A DNA stretch of 64,000 nt from Emiliania huxleyi CCMP1516 (taxonomy: Eukaryota; Haptophyta; Isochrysidales; Noelaerhabdaceae). Below the pieces are notes generated by a model. That model was not told where the DNA came from. It searched no databases and saw only the letters and a program-made list of their open reading frames with translations. Location of the stretch: the NCBI RefSeq assembly GCF_000372725.1, contig NW_005198966.1:316247-380246 (forward strand), written 5' to 3'. This document shows positions 1-10,500 of the stretch, in pieces. The position numbers were made by a program, and so were the translations under genes. Position 1 is the stretch's first letter. Each line of letters begins with the position of its first letter.

Positions 1-2
1 CG

Positions 3-3000
3 GCGTCCGAGCCGGTCTGGGCGGCATCCGAGCCTCAAGGGTCAGCAGTTGCAACGGAGGCGGAGGGCTTGCGCTTGCACCTCTCGAGCAGCAACAGCAG
101 CACCGGCTACAGGGGCGTATCGCACCCCTCCTCTGGCCGCTTCCAGGCGAAGCACACGGTGGGCGGCAGGAGTGTCTACATCGGCGCCTTCGGCACAGCG
201 GTGGAGGCGGCGGTGGCGTACGCGCGGGCGGTCGGCGAGTACCAGCCTCCGACAGTGGCGACGGAGGCGGAGGGCTTGCAGCTGCACCTCTCGAGCAGCG
301 GCAGCACCGGCTACAGGGGCGTGTACGACCATGACTCTGGCCGCTTCCAGGCGAAGCGCAGGGTGGATGGCAAGGAGGTTCACCTCGGCACCTTCGACAC
401 GGCGGTGGAGGCGGCGGTGGCGTATGCACGGGCCATCAGCGAGGCTTCGGCAGTGGCGTTCTCAGCACGTGAGAGCGCGCCGCCCGTCGAGCTTGCCGAT
501 GAGCCCGCCGAACCTGCCGACGGGACGATCCTCTGCGGCCGCACGCACGAGCACGACGGCGGCGCCGCTGGGTGCGTCCTGCCTGCTGGCCACGCCGGGC
601 AGCACTCCTTCACTCTGCAGGGCAAGCGGGCTCGCTGCGTAAAGCGCCCGTTCGACACAACCGATGTCGAGGCGGAGAAGCGTGGCGAGGGCGCGTCGAC
701 ACGGGACGATTCGGAGGTGGAGGTGGAGACGACGGCTGGAAGGGCGGCACCAGCAGGCTCGGAGGCCACGTCTAGCCGGGAGGCTCTGGTGGCGGAGGCG
801 GAGGGCTTGCGCTTGCACCTCTCGAGCAGCAACAACACCGGCTACAGGGGCGTGCACGAGTACTCTGGCCGCTTCCAGGCGAGGCACAGTTTGGCCGGAA
901 AGGAGGCCTGCCTCGGAACCTTTGGCACGGCGGTGGAGGCGGCGGTGGCGTACGCGCGGGCGGTCGGCGAGTACCAGCCTCCGACAGTGGCGACAGAGGC
1001 GGAGGGCTTGCGCTTGCACCTCTCGAGCAGCAACAGCACTGGGTACAGAGGTGTGAGCAAGTACCCCTCCACTGGCCGCTTCCAGGCGCGGCACAGGGTG
1101 GACGGAAGGCAGGTCGGCCTCGGATTCTTCGACACAGCGGTGGAGGCGGCGGTGGCGTATGCGCGGTCGGTCGGCGAGGCGGCGGCGGCGGCGGCAGGAG
1201 AAGGGCCATCGGCAGCGGCGGCGGGCGAGGCGTCCGACTCGGGCGAGGGCGAGCCAGGCGGCGCTGGCGGCGAGGCTGCAGCGGGCAGGAGCGAGGAGGA
1301 GGCGGCCCCCTGCCTCTGGGTCGCTTGCGACCGTTGCGACAAGTGGCGGCGGCTGCCAAGCGGCATGCCCGGCCAGCTGCCTGCCGAGTGGTTCTGCTGG
1401 ATGCACCCGGACCCGGCGTGCCGGGTGTGCGAGGCGCCGGAGGAGGAATCTGGGCCGGGGCAGGCGCCAGCTGAGCGCCAAGCGGCAGCGGTTGCGAGGG
1501 AGGCGGAGGGTTTGCGTTTGCACCTCTCCAGCAACAGCACCGGCTACAGAGGCGTGTGGCGTCAGGCCTCTGGCCGTTTCCAGGCGAAGTGCTCGGTGGA
1601 CGGAAGGGAGGTCGGCCTCGGCACTTTCGACACCGCGGTGGAGGCGGCGGTGGCGTATGCGCGGGCGGCCGGCGAGTACCAGCCTCCAGCTCAACCTCCT
1701 CCGACGGTGGCGACAGAGGCGGAGGGTTTGCGTCTGCACCTCTCCAGCAGCAACAGCACCGGCTACAAGGGCGTGTACGAGCTCGCCTCTGGCCGCTTCA
1801 AGGCGGAGCACAAGGTGGACGGCAGGACGGTCTACCTCGGCACCTACGACACGGCGGTGGAGGCTGCGGTGGCGTATGCGCGGGCCATCAGCGAGGCTTC
1901 GGCAGCGTCCTCAGCACCTGAGAGCGCGACTCCCGCCGAGCCTGCCGACGAGACGATCCTTTGCGGCCGCACGCACGAGCGCGATGGCGGCGCCACTGGA
2001 TGCGTCCTGCCTGCTGGCCACGCCGGGCAGCACTCCTTCACTCTGCAGGGCAAGCGGGCTCGCTGCGTCAAGCGCCCGTTCGACCCGACCGACGTCGAGG
2101 CGGAGGAGCGCGGCGAGGGCGCGTCGACACAGGACGGCGGCGGATCGGAGTCGGGGGTGGAGGCGGCGGCAAAGGCGGCGTCAGCAGGCTCTGATGCCAT
2201 GTCTAGCCAGGAGGCTCCGGTGGCGGAGGCGGAGGGGCTGCGGCTGCATCTCTCCAGCAGCAGCGCCGGCTACAGAGGAGTGTGGCGGCACGCCTCTGGC
2301 CGCTTCCAGGCGAAGCGCTCGGTGGATGGCAAGGATGTTCACGTCGGCTACTTCGACACGGCGGTGGAGGCGGCGGTGGCGTACGCGCGTGCGGTCGGCG
2401 TTGTCTGCTGGATGCACCCGGACCCGGCGGGCCGGGTGTGCGAGGCGCCGGAGGAGGAATTTGGGCCAGGTCGGGCGCAAGCCGAGCGCCAAGCGGCAGC
2501 GGTCGCGACGGAGGCGGAGGGCTTGCGCTTGCATCTGTCGAGCAGCAACAGCAGCACCGGCTACAAAGGAGTGTGGCTGCACGCCTCTGGCCGCTTCAAG
2601 GCGTACGGATCACATGTCTACCTCGGCAGCTTTGACACGGCGGTGGAGGCGGCGGCGGCCTATGCGCGGGCGGTCGGCGAGTACCAGCCTCCGGCGGTGG
2701 CCACGGAGGCTGAGGGGCTGCGTTTGCACCTCTCGAGCAGCAACAACACCGGCTACTTAGGCGTGTACGCGCACGCCTCTGGCCGCTTCGAGGCGCATCA
2801 CAAGGTGGGCGGCAGGAAGGTCTACATCGGCATGTTTGACACGGCGGTGGAGGCGGCGGCGGCATACGCGAAGGCGGTCGGGCAGGCAGCGGCGGCAGGA
2901 GAGGCAGGGCCGTCGACGGCGGTGGCGGGCGAGGCGTCCGACTCGGACGAGGGCGAGCCAGGCGGCGCTGGCGGCGAGGCTGCAGCCGCCGAGAGCAGCA

Positions 3001-3161
3001 GCGAGGAGGAGGAAGCTGCCTCGCCGCCCCTCCGCGCTCCGAGCTGCAAGACGCTCGGCTGCAGCCTCCGCCTCTGGCACGAGGGGCCCTGCAGCACCGC
3101 CGTCACCGGCAAGCGGGCGCGGGTTCTCACCGACAAGGCGCGGGACGCGAAGCGAGGCAAG

Positions 3162-3237
<76 letters not shown>

Positions 3238-3482
3238 GCAACGCGCTGTCATCCTCCAGCGACGCCGGGCCCTCGGCGGGGGAGGCGGTGGGGGAGGAGG
3301 GAGATGACGATGAGGTGGAAGCGGAGGTGGAGCCGGAGGAGGCGGAGGAGGCGATGAGCGAGGATGATGTGGAGGAGGTAGCGCCGCCGCTTCAAAGCCC
3401 CGCCGCCGCCGCTCCTTCGCTCGCAGGCGGCGACGTGCAGATCTCCGCGGCATCAGGCGCTCCCAAGCCACCCCCGTCATGA
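3..3482 (+). CDS. Protein with nine AP2/ERF domains and a CW zinc finger (5' partial)
   Basis: The frame is open from the first base of the window, so the true start lies upstream. The visible ~1160 residues hold nine AP2-like domains, each with a GYRGV/GYKGV opening, a GRF(Q/K)A strand and a [14 protein letters not shown] helix. After the fourth comes a CW-type zinc finger ([11 protein letters not shown], then [20 protein letters not shown]). A fragment of this finger recurs before the eighth AP2 domain. A Cys/His segment (CGRTH ... [14 protein letters not shown]) occurs twice and a related one ([16 protein letters not shown]) once, followed by a ~26-residue polyglycine run and an acidic tail. 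AP2 domains bind DNA and CW fingers read histone H3K4 methylation, so a nuclear regulator or chromatin role is inferred. The stop at 3480-3482 may be bypassed by splicing into the Cys-rich exon just downstream. Confidence 0.85.
3161..3239 (+). repeat. GGC triplet tract encoding polyglycine
   Basis: An almost pure GGC run of about 26 codons inside the AP2/CW gene, between a basic segment and the acidic C-terminus. It is a likely length-polymorphic site. Confidence 0.9.
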
Positions 3483-3831
3483 CTGCTGTCGGATGCACTC
3501 TCACTGCCCCCCTTGCTTGCGCCGCACAGGCCTGCTGCCGGAGCACTTGCCGCACCAGCGGGCGCTCTGCCCCCTCCACCCCTTCCATGCGGCCGAGAGG
3601 CCGGTCGCGGCGCCGGCCGATGGCAACGAGGCGGCCTGCCCCAACTGCTACTGCTTCGCGTGCGACGCGCCCGTGTCCGCGTGCCGCCACTGGCGGGGCG
3701 GCGAGCCGAGGGTGCCGGCGCACTGCAACGCGCACGCCGGCAGCGCCGAGTGGCGCACGCAGCGCTCCAACGCCAAGCGGCAGCGCACGCGGGCGGCGCG
3801 GGCGGCGAGGGACCCGCTCGGCCTGGGCTGA
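3478..3831 (+). CDS. Cys/His-rich exon, probably the 3' exon of the AP2/CW gene
   Basis: The frame differs from the upstream AP2 frame and is open from 3358 to a TGA at 3829-3831. The peptide has [37 protein letters not shown], then CRHWRG and [15 protein letters not shown]. This is a dense Cys/His pattern resembling the CPNCYCYVCD-type zinc-binding modules of algal and plant proteins. Its position right after the AP2 gene and its zinc-domain character suggest it is spliced to that gene. The exact splice sites could not be fixed, so it could instead be a separate gene. The first in-frame ATG is at 3493. Confidence 0.5.
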   Translation, partial: HDCCRMHSHCPPCLRRTGLLPEHLPHQRALCPLHPFHAAERPVAAPADGNEAACPNCYCFACDAPVSACRHWRGGEPRVPAHCNAHAGSAEWRTQRSNAKRQRTRAARAARDPLGLG

Positions 3832-3975
3832 GAAGCCGAACGGTACTTTACTATATGTGGTACACTCCGACACCAGGAGCACGCAGCACGGCAGCTCAGT
3901 AGCCAGTACACGTGAGGTACGTCTTTTGCGAGATTTTGTCTCTCAGTACTCAGATTTTCTCTTCTCAACACATAA

Positions 3976-4251
3976 AAATCCCCTGATGCCCTGATTGCCA
4001 TTGGCGCTGGCATCGCCGTGCGTGACTCAGTCAGCATTCTCTCTGACAGCGGGCGCGCAAGCCGCCGCACCGCCCGCCGCATCGCCCACCGCATCGCGCA
4101 GCAGTCGAGCGGCCGCCTCCGCGTCGCACACCCAAACCGGGCCCGCCTGGCGCGGCGCCATGCAACGACTGAGTACGTATTAGAGAGTGAGCTACTCGAG
4201 TGGACAGACCGGGCAGTGCTGGCCAGCATCAGAGCACTCGGCAAGGTCTGA
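3976..4251 (+). CDS. Short orphan open frame of unknown status
   Basis: A 91-codon open frame between two convergent genes. The predicted peptide (ALIAIGAGIAVRDSVSILSD ... EYVLESELLEWTDRAVLASI) looks moderately protein-like but matches nothing I recognise. It could be an exon, a relic or chance. Confidence 0.22.
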   Translation, partial: KSPDALIAIGAGIAVRDSVSILSDSGRASRRTARRIAHRIAQQSSGRLRVAHPNRARLARRHATTEYVLESELLEWTDRAVLASIRALGKV

Positions 4252-4277
4252 TTAAGACTAATCACGCCGAATCAAGA

Positions 4278-6325
4278 CTACTGAAGGCCCGCCTGGCGCA
4301 GCTCCTCGGCAAAGGACTCGGTGTAGCCGAGCGTGTACAGCAGCAAGCCTACGAGGTATTCGGAAACCAGTCACTCGATAATTCATTACAGGATCGAGTG
4401 CGGGCAGCAGCAGCAGCAAGCCTGGGCCCCAGTCCGTGCAGTACCGCTCCACCTGACCTCAACTTAGTATTAATTAGTACTGATTAGCCTCGATTAGTCT
4501 CAACGAGTCCGTGCAGTACCGCTCCACCTGACCTCTCACCCGCGCGCTGTCGCCCCGCCCAAAGGAATGCTTCACGTCCACCCACCTACAGCTCATAGAA
4601 GCGGGAATGATTCTTTATTTCCCTCCCCCCGCCAAAGGAGTGCGTCACGCCAACTCACCGCAATCCAGACGCACCCGCCGCACCCGCCGCCGCCGCCGCC
4701 GCCGCCCCCGCCCCCGCAGCGCCGCCTGCCGCCTGCGCCGCCTCCCCCGCCGCCTCCCCCCCCGCTCCAAAGCCGTCGACAATGAAGTCGGGCGTGCTCG
4801 TGCGGCGCTGCAGCGCGTCCTCGCGCCGCCCGCGCACTCCTAGCGGCGTGCGGCGGTCATCAGCCGAGGTGCGCCGAGATTGGGCGAGATTGGGCGAGAT
4901 TGGGCGAGATTGCAGCGGAGCGAGGCGGCGCACGACCCGCATCTCGGCTGCATCTCCGCTGCATCTCGGCTGCATCTCCGCTGCATCTCGGCTGTATCTC
5001 GGCTGCATCTCGCCACGCACCCGCGACGCGCAGCCGCCGCACGACCAGCCGCTCGACTGCGCGGCTCCGCCTCTGCGCCTACACCTCGGCAACACCTTGG
5101 CCGTGTCTCCGCCGTATCTCCGCCGTATCTCGGCTGTCTCTCGGCTGCCTCTCGGCTGCTCTCGGCTGTCTCTTGGCTGTACCTCGGCCGCACCTCGGCT
5201 GTACCTCGGCTGTACCTCGGCTGTACCTCGGCTGTATCTCGGCTGCACCTCGCGGCTACCTCTCGGCCACCTCGGTCGTATCTCGGCTGCATCTCGCGCC
5301 TCGTGCTTCCTCGCGGCGCCCTGCAAGTCGTTCTCACACGCCCACGCCGCCGCGGGAAGGAAGAGGCCTCCGCCGCCGCCCTGCAGCCGCCGAAAGGCCG
5401 TCTGCACCGCAACGCGCGGGTGGCGCCGCAGCCGCCGCAGCCGCGCCGAGCGCAGCACGGCCGACGGCGTGAGGGTCTGGTTGGAGTGGCGCTGCAGGGT
5501 GGCCCGCCGCCTGGCGGGAGAGTTGACGCTTCTTCTCATCCGTGGTTGTCCTCCAGGTGCAGCCGAGGTGCGGCCGAGGTGCAGCTGAGGTGCAGCCGAG
5601 ATCAGTTCACCTGTGGTGCGCCTCCCCAGATCTCCCCATATCTCGAGGTCAGCTCACCTGTCATGCGCCTCGATGATCGCCTCGACGAGGGCGGCAGAGA
5701 GGCGCGGGGAGAGGCGACCCTCGCGGGAGACCATGCGGCGCAGCACCGCCAGCGGCGGCGCGCCGCACGCCGCAGCAACCTCAGGCAGGCAGGGCCACGC
5801 GCACTCTCGCCCGTCGGAGATTGAATCTCGGCCGTCGGAGATTGCGCCGTCGAGCCGAGGCTCAGCGGCCGCCTGGCGCTCGCGGTAGAGGCCGTTGCGC
5901 AGACCGAGGCCCTGCGCCCGACTCGCGCCGACGGCGGCCAGCGCGGCGACGAACGCCGCCTCGTCCGCCGGCCGCAGCGGAGCAAAGGTGAAGTGCGAGT
6001 CGACGACCGAGAGCCACGTGGCCTCGTCTGATGCGGAGAGGCCGGTGCGGTAGGCGTGGGGCTGCGGTGGCAGAGGCACGCGGCCGTACAACGCGGAGCG
6101 AGTGCGCGCGTGGAGGATCGAGGCGACGCGGCCGTCGGCGAGCACTCGGCCGCCGACCGCCTTTCGCGCGGCGGAGATCTCGCCCCGCGTCTCGAGGCGT
6201 CTCTTTCCGGGCTGCTTCGGTCCGGCGCGCATCACGACGTGGGCGGATGAACGTGCGGTGGCCGGAGTGGCGGCGGCATGCGCCGCGCAGGCGAGCAGGC
6301 AGCCAAGCGGCGCGATGGCGCGCAT
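4278..6325 (-). CDS. CDIN1-like protein with a TPD-motif nuclease-fold domain
   Basis: Seven exons give a phase-consistent 433-residue protein: 6325-5658, 5534-5300, 5078-5021, 4839-4659, 4585-4528, 4452-4422, 4348-4278. The C-terminal part reads TPDFIVDG, then RWVDVKHSFG, then ERYCTDWGPGLLLYTLGY. This matches the TPD-family pattern of CDAN1-interacting nuclease 1 (TPD ... WIESKASFG ... FGPGLVIYW), a PD-(D/E)XK-like fold; the putative catalytic Lys is kept in WVDVK. The upstream GAPPLAVLRRM ... LSAALVEAI segment resembles the helical middle of CDIN1. An Ala/Gly spacer sits within the TPD domain. The N-terminus (MRAIAPLGCLLACAAHAA) looks like a signal or targeting peptide, unusual for a nuclear protein. 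Introns 2 and 6 have GC donors; introns 5 and 6 are flanked by exon-derived direct repeats. Confidence 0.78.
4338..4535. repeat. Two pairs of direct repeats flanking CDIN1-like introns 5 and 6
   Basis: An exact 30-bp repeat at 4431-4460 and 4506-4535 is offset by 75 bp, which equals the length of intron 5. A 13-bp repeat at 4338-4350 and 4411-4423 is offset by 73 bp, the length of intron 6. Each copy contains the splice junction (AG|GT and AG|GC respectively). Confidence 0.85.
4885..5299 (-). repeat. 11-bp minisatellites forming introns 2 and 3 of the CDIN1-like gene
   Basis: On the gene strand these are runs of GAGATGCAGCC/GAGATACAGCC (4885-5018, intron 3) and GAGGTACAGCC-type units (5100-5299, intron 2). 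A short exon (5078-5021) lies between them. Intron 2 begins with a GC donor running straight into the repeat. Confidence 0.85.
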
Positions 6326-6604
6326 ACAACTGTATACAAAGCAGGAAAAAGAATTTGCGCTGTTATAATGGGTGAGAACGGAGTTCTCTGGGTAAGCTCA
6401 GCTGTGAACGTCCCAGTTGTTTGCTCTTGCTTGCGCGTGGCCCTTGCGTGCACGCCCAAGCTCGAGCGGCATCACGCAGAGCGAGCTCTGCGCAGGTCCC
6501 GCGACCTTCTCGGGCAGGAGCCCACCTCTCCTTCCCTCCGTGCGCCCAACGATATGGGCAAATCCGCGCCGAAGGAAAAAAGAATTTTACGATTACAGGA
6601 TAAA

Positions 6605-6748
6605 GAATGTCCCTGTGTGGTGTGCCGTTCTCCCATCCCTCCCTTGGGTTGTGTGTTTTCTTTCTTTCTTTCTTTTCCCTGTGTGGTGGCGCGTGCCGTC
6701 CTCCCATCCCTCCCTTGGGTTGTGTGTTTTATTTCTTTCTTTTTAAAG
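6605..6748 (+). repeat. Two adjacent copies of the TTTC-tailed dispersed repeat (R1, 3' part)
   Basis: Each copy runs from CCCTGTGTGGTG through CCCATCCCTCCCTTGGGTTG to a pyrimidine (TTTC)n tail. Further copies lie at 18013-18083, 18430-18622, 51927-52120 and 62440-62500. Confidence 0.85.
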
Positions 6749-7115
6749 AATGGTGAAGGGAAAAAACACCCACACTCCCGCCAAGCCACGTGTCAGTTCG
6801 CGATGTTAGCGGGATGGGGGCTCTAAGGGGAAGGGAGCCCTCCTTTTTCGGCAAAACGAAAATCAATTGGCGCGAACGTCCGGACCGCCCAAAACCGGCG
6901 GGAGCGCGTCCTTCTGTCTACGTGGTATTGCTATGCAGCGCGTGCAGAACCACATCGATGTCGAGGGCGGCGCGGCCAAGAAGGGCGGCAAGGGCAAGGG
7001 CCGACGCCGCCGCAATGCGTCGCCGTCATCGTCATTCTTGGGCTAGGGCTAGGGCTTGGCCTGGGGCTCGGCCCCTCCACCTCGCCCTCGCCGCCTCCAC
7101 CAGACCCGCCTCCAC

Positions 7116-7176
7116 CCGCCCCTCCGCCACGCGCCCCTCCGCCACCCGCCCCTCCGCCACCCGCCCCTCCGCCGCC
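7116..7176 (+). repeat. 15-bp tandem repeat, about four units
   Basis: Units of CCGCCCCTCCGCCAC. They lie in a CCG/CTC-rich stretch with no recognised gene. Confidence 0.8.
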
Positions 7177-7561
7177 CTCGCCGCCGCCGCCCTCCACCTC
7201 GCCGTCGCCGCCCCCACCCACGCCGCCGCCACCTGCGCCTCCGCTCCCCGAAAGGATCGTTTTTTCTCTTTTTTTCTCAACCGCTCCACACCTCCAGAGA
7301 GAGCTAGCTCCAGTCTCCAGAGTCCAGTCCGCGGTGCGCGGAGAGAGAAGAAATTTCTTTAAAATTTGATTTGCCCGCGACATGTCTCATGTGTGTCGTG
7401 TGTCCTCATGTGGCGGTGGTGCTCTCACTGTCTCACAAAAGATGGCTCCAGAGTCTAGTGGCATGCCTATCGCTTTATCGCATGACCATGAGCATCTCAG
7501 GGCAATGGTAGCTATGTATCAGCCGCCACCTCGCGCTCCCTCTCATGGAAATCTATGACTT

Positions 7562-10500
7562 CTAGGACGTCTCTCGAGACGTCACCGCTGTGATGAAGCG
7601 GCGGGCGTGCCGCTGAATGACTTGTGCTGCGTGCTTCAGCTGCTCCTCCATCTCCGAAGGCTCAAGTTCAAACGGCATTCGAAGGCCTGCAACACCAAAG
7701 GTGGAGCTCGACCGGCCGGAGAAGATGCGGCGCACCACCTGGTTGAACGACTCGTACTTGCCGAACCCAGCCACCTGCCACGCCACGGGGGGATGGGCGT
7801 CAGAGTAGCACGGCGCGCGTGGGCGAGGCTCAGCCTCGGGAGGGTGGCGCTGTGGCGGGCACGCACGATGCAGCCGAGCAGTTTCTGCGTGTCCCGCTCT
7901 TGCGAGCAGCGAGCCCGCTCCACCCTGAACCGCCCGAGCTCGCGCTGCAGCGCTCTTGTCGCGTCCGCCGCCGCCTCGACGTCCGCCTCGTTGCTGGCCT
8001 CGACGACGGGCAGCACGGTCACGCGGTCGATATCGCCTCCATTCTTGAGGAAACAGAAGAGCTCGACCACGCACCACAGCCTAGTCGACGAACGAGAGTA
8101 AGTGAAACGGAGCACAACTCTTTCTCTCACGGCCTGCTCCGCGCGCGCCTGTTCGCGTAGGTCGGCCCCGCCAGGATGAGGAAGCGCTGGCAGCCGCTGA
8201 CGAGGAGCGGCAGCAGCTCGAGCGCGCCCGCGTCCTCAGGGGCGACGCACGCTGCGTCCAGCCAGAGCAGCGGCGCCGTGCCCCGCTCTTCTGTGTCGCT
8301 CTTCCCCCACCGCTGGAGCGCCGCCCACTTGCCCTCGCGGCTGTCGTGCCAGGAGTGGCTCACAAAGACCGAATGCTCAGCTCCAAGGCTGGCGGCCACC
8401 GCCCGCTCTCGCAACGCGTCGCCCGCGCCGCCCGCCACGCCCCCGCCCGGCAGCTCATCCGCACCCGTCAGCTGGTCAACGGGCAGCAGGCGGAAGGCCG
8501 CCTGCGCGCGCGCCAGCGCCTTCTCGCCGCCGCCGGAGAGAGCCGCCAGCGCCGCCAGCTGCGCGTCGTCGCCTCCGCCGGAGGCGCCGAGGCGAGCGAG
8601 GCGGGCTTGCAAATAGCGGCGGACGGAGGGGCGGAGAGCGAGGGCGGGGAGGAGCATGGCGGCGCCAGTCAGATAGAACGGCCACGCGTCCGGAATGACC
8701 GCAGCATTGCTCACGAAGAGCACTCCTGCCGCTCCAACCCCCAGCCGCCAAACCAGCCAAAGGCGGCTCAGGCAGGCGGGGGCGGTCATCGCCCGGGGGC
8801 CGACGCGGGTGGAGCGGCAGGGCAGCAGGCCGGCGAGAAAGGCGTCGCGCCAGGCAGGGAGCAAGGCAGCGACGACTAGGGAGAAGGTCATAGCTAGGGC
8901 GCTCGGCATCCCTGAGCTATCCCAGATGTCAGCCATAGTCGACGGGTAGGAAGACCCCGCCAACCACCAGAAGAACCATCCGAGGAGCGGCAGCCCAAGT
9001 GCCAGGTAGACGGAGAGCCCGCGGACAAGGTCCTCGTCCGTGGGCAGCACGGCGAGGAGCATCGAGAAGGCTCCCCAAGCGGCAGCTGGCGGCGCGATGA
9101 CTATGGTGATGCTATCTAGGCCTAGGAGAGCCACGACGACGATGCCGGCGAGTGACGCCAAAGCGGCGACCAGCCCCCCGCCAAAGGCGACGAGGCGCAT
9201 GCGCCTTCTGCGCTTGTCCGCGGCGGCGCGCTGCTCCCGCATCCGCTGCCGAGCGCGCTCCTCGAACACGACCGCCGTGTAATAGCTGACGTACATATCC
9301 ACCACCTGCGGCGGCGGCGGCGGCGGTGAGGCGGGCAGGCCCACCGTGGTTCAATGGGGCATCATCGCACGCGCCACCTTCTCCTCGTCGCCCGTGCCGG
9401 TGAAGGCAATGGCTAGCTCCTCGCTCCCTTCCACCGTCTCCTCGAACTGAGCCTTGAACGCGTCGGGCGTGGGCGCGCTCGTGAGGGTCACAGGCTGCCC
9501 GTCCAGCACGTCGATCATCTTGGGCGCGTGCCCCGCGCTGCCCAGCCCGAGCTCGCTGTGCGTGCCGAGGATGATCTTCGCGAAGTTGCTCTCGGCGTGG
9601 CACCTGTGCGCCGCAAGTGAGGAGAGAGTCACAAGTGCCTGAAGGAGGCGAGAGATGCGGCCGACTCACCAGCCACGCCCCTCGTACGGCCGCATGTTGT
9701 ACAGCATGCCGATGCCCTTGCACAGCTGCTCTGCGCCAGCCGCCACGGCCGCAAACGCCGCTTCGCGCGTTGTGAAGCGAACGATCGCAGGAGCTATGTG
9801 CAGCTCGTACATCTCGATCGCACCAAAGGTGCCAAGCGTCGCGAGGATCGCCTGCTCGTCGATGCCTTTCTTCAAGCCGAAGAGGCAGACGGAGCGCTCG
9901 CCCCACTCTGGCGGCTCTGGGATGTTGGTCAGCCGCAGCACTGTCACGCAGCGGGGGCTCGCGTACAGCCCCGCCATCACCGCGAGCGACGCAGCAAACA
10001 TCTTGGCCTCCTCGTCGGTGCGCACCCCTGCAGCATCCTTCTGCGGACGCCAGCAGCAGGCGAGTCACTCAATCGCCGGCCCTCAGCGTTTGGGTGTGTG
10101 CAGAGGCAGAGCTGGCAGAGGGGGGGGGGGGGGGGGGAAGGGCAAAAGGGAGGCCCACGGGCGTAAATGAAAGGACACGCCCTGAGGTCCTGCCGAGCAA
10201 AGAGCGCGGCCGCCTCCTCGGGCGGAAACAGCGCCTCTGATGGCAGGTCCTGCCGGCGCGGCAGCACAAAGCCGGGTGGGCGCGAGCGCAGCCAGCTGCA
10301 GCGGAGCAGCATGACGTCGCGAGAAAGGAGCGAGGCGTGCACCCGCTGGTCGTGCGGCCCGAGCCCCGCGTCGCTCTGCACCATCTCGAGGCCCGCACCC
10401 GCAGACTGCTCATCCTTTCGCCGCACGTCTCGGAGAATGCAGACCAGCGCCCAGACCAGGCTGAGCCCGGAGACGACAGAGCAGAGAGCGAGAGCCACGT

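Larger units (their letters stand above)
6326..7561. other. Intergenic region between two minus-strand genes
   Basis: It holds two copies of a TTTC-tailed dispersed repeat (6605-6748), two AAAAAGAATTT motifs (about 6345 and 6577) and a Pro-rich 15-bp tandem repeat (7116-7176). A 37-codon open frame at 6932-7045 has a basic KKGGKGKGRRRR run. I see no convincing gene. Confidence 0.6.

Noticed and set aside
4431-4535. The 30-bp repeats as target-site duplications of an inserted element
   Set aside because: Far longer than usual target duplications, and the 45 bp between them resembles no element. Tandem duplication fits better.
6790-7362. A 190-codon plus-strand frame with RPSAT repeats
   Set aside because: The repeated part is a CCG/CTC tandem repeat and the rest has no protein-like pattern.
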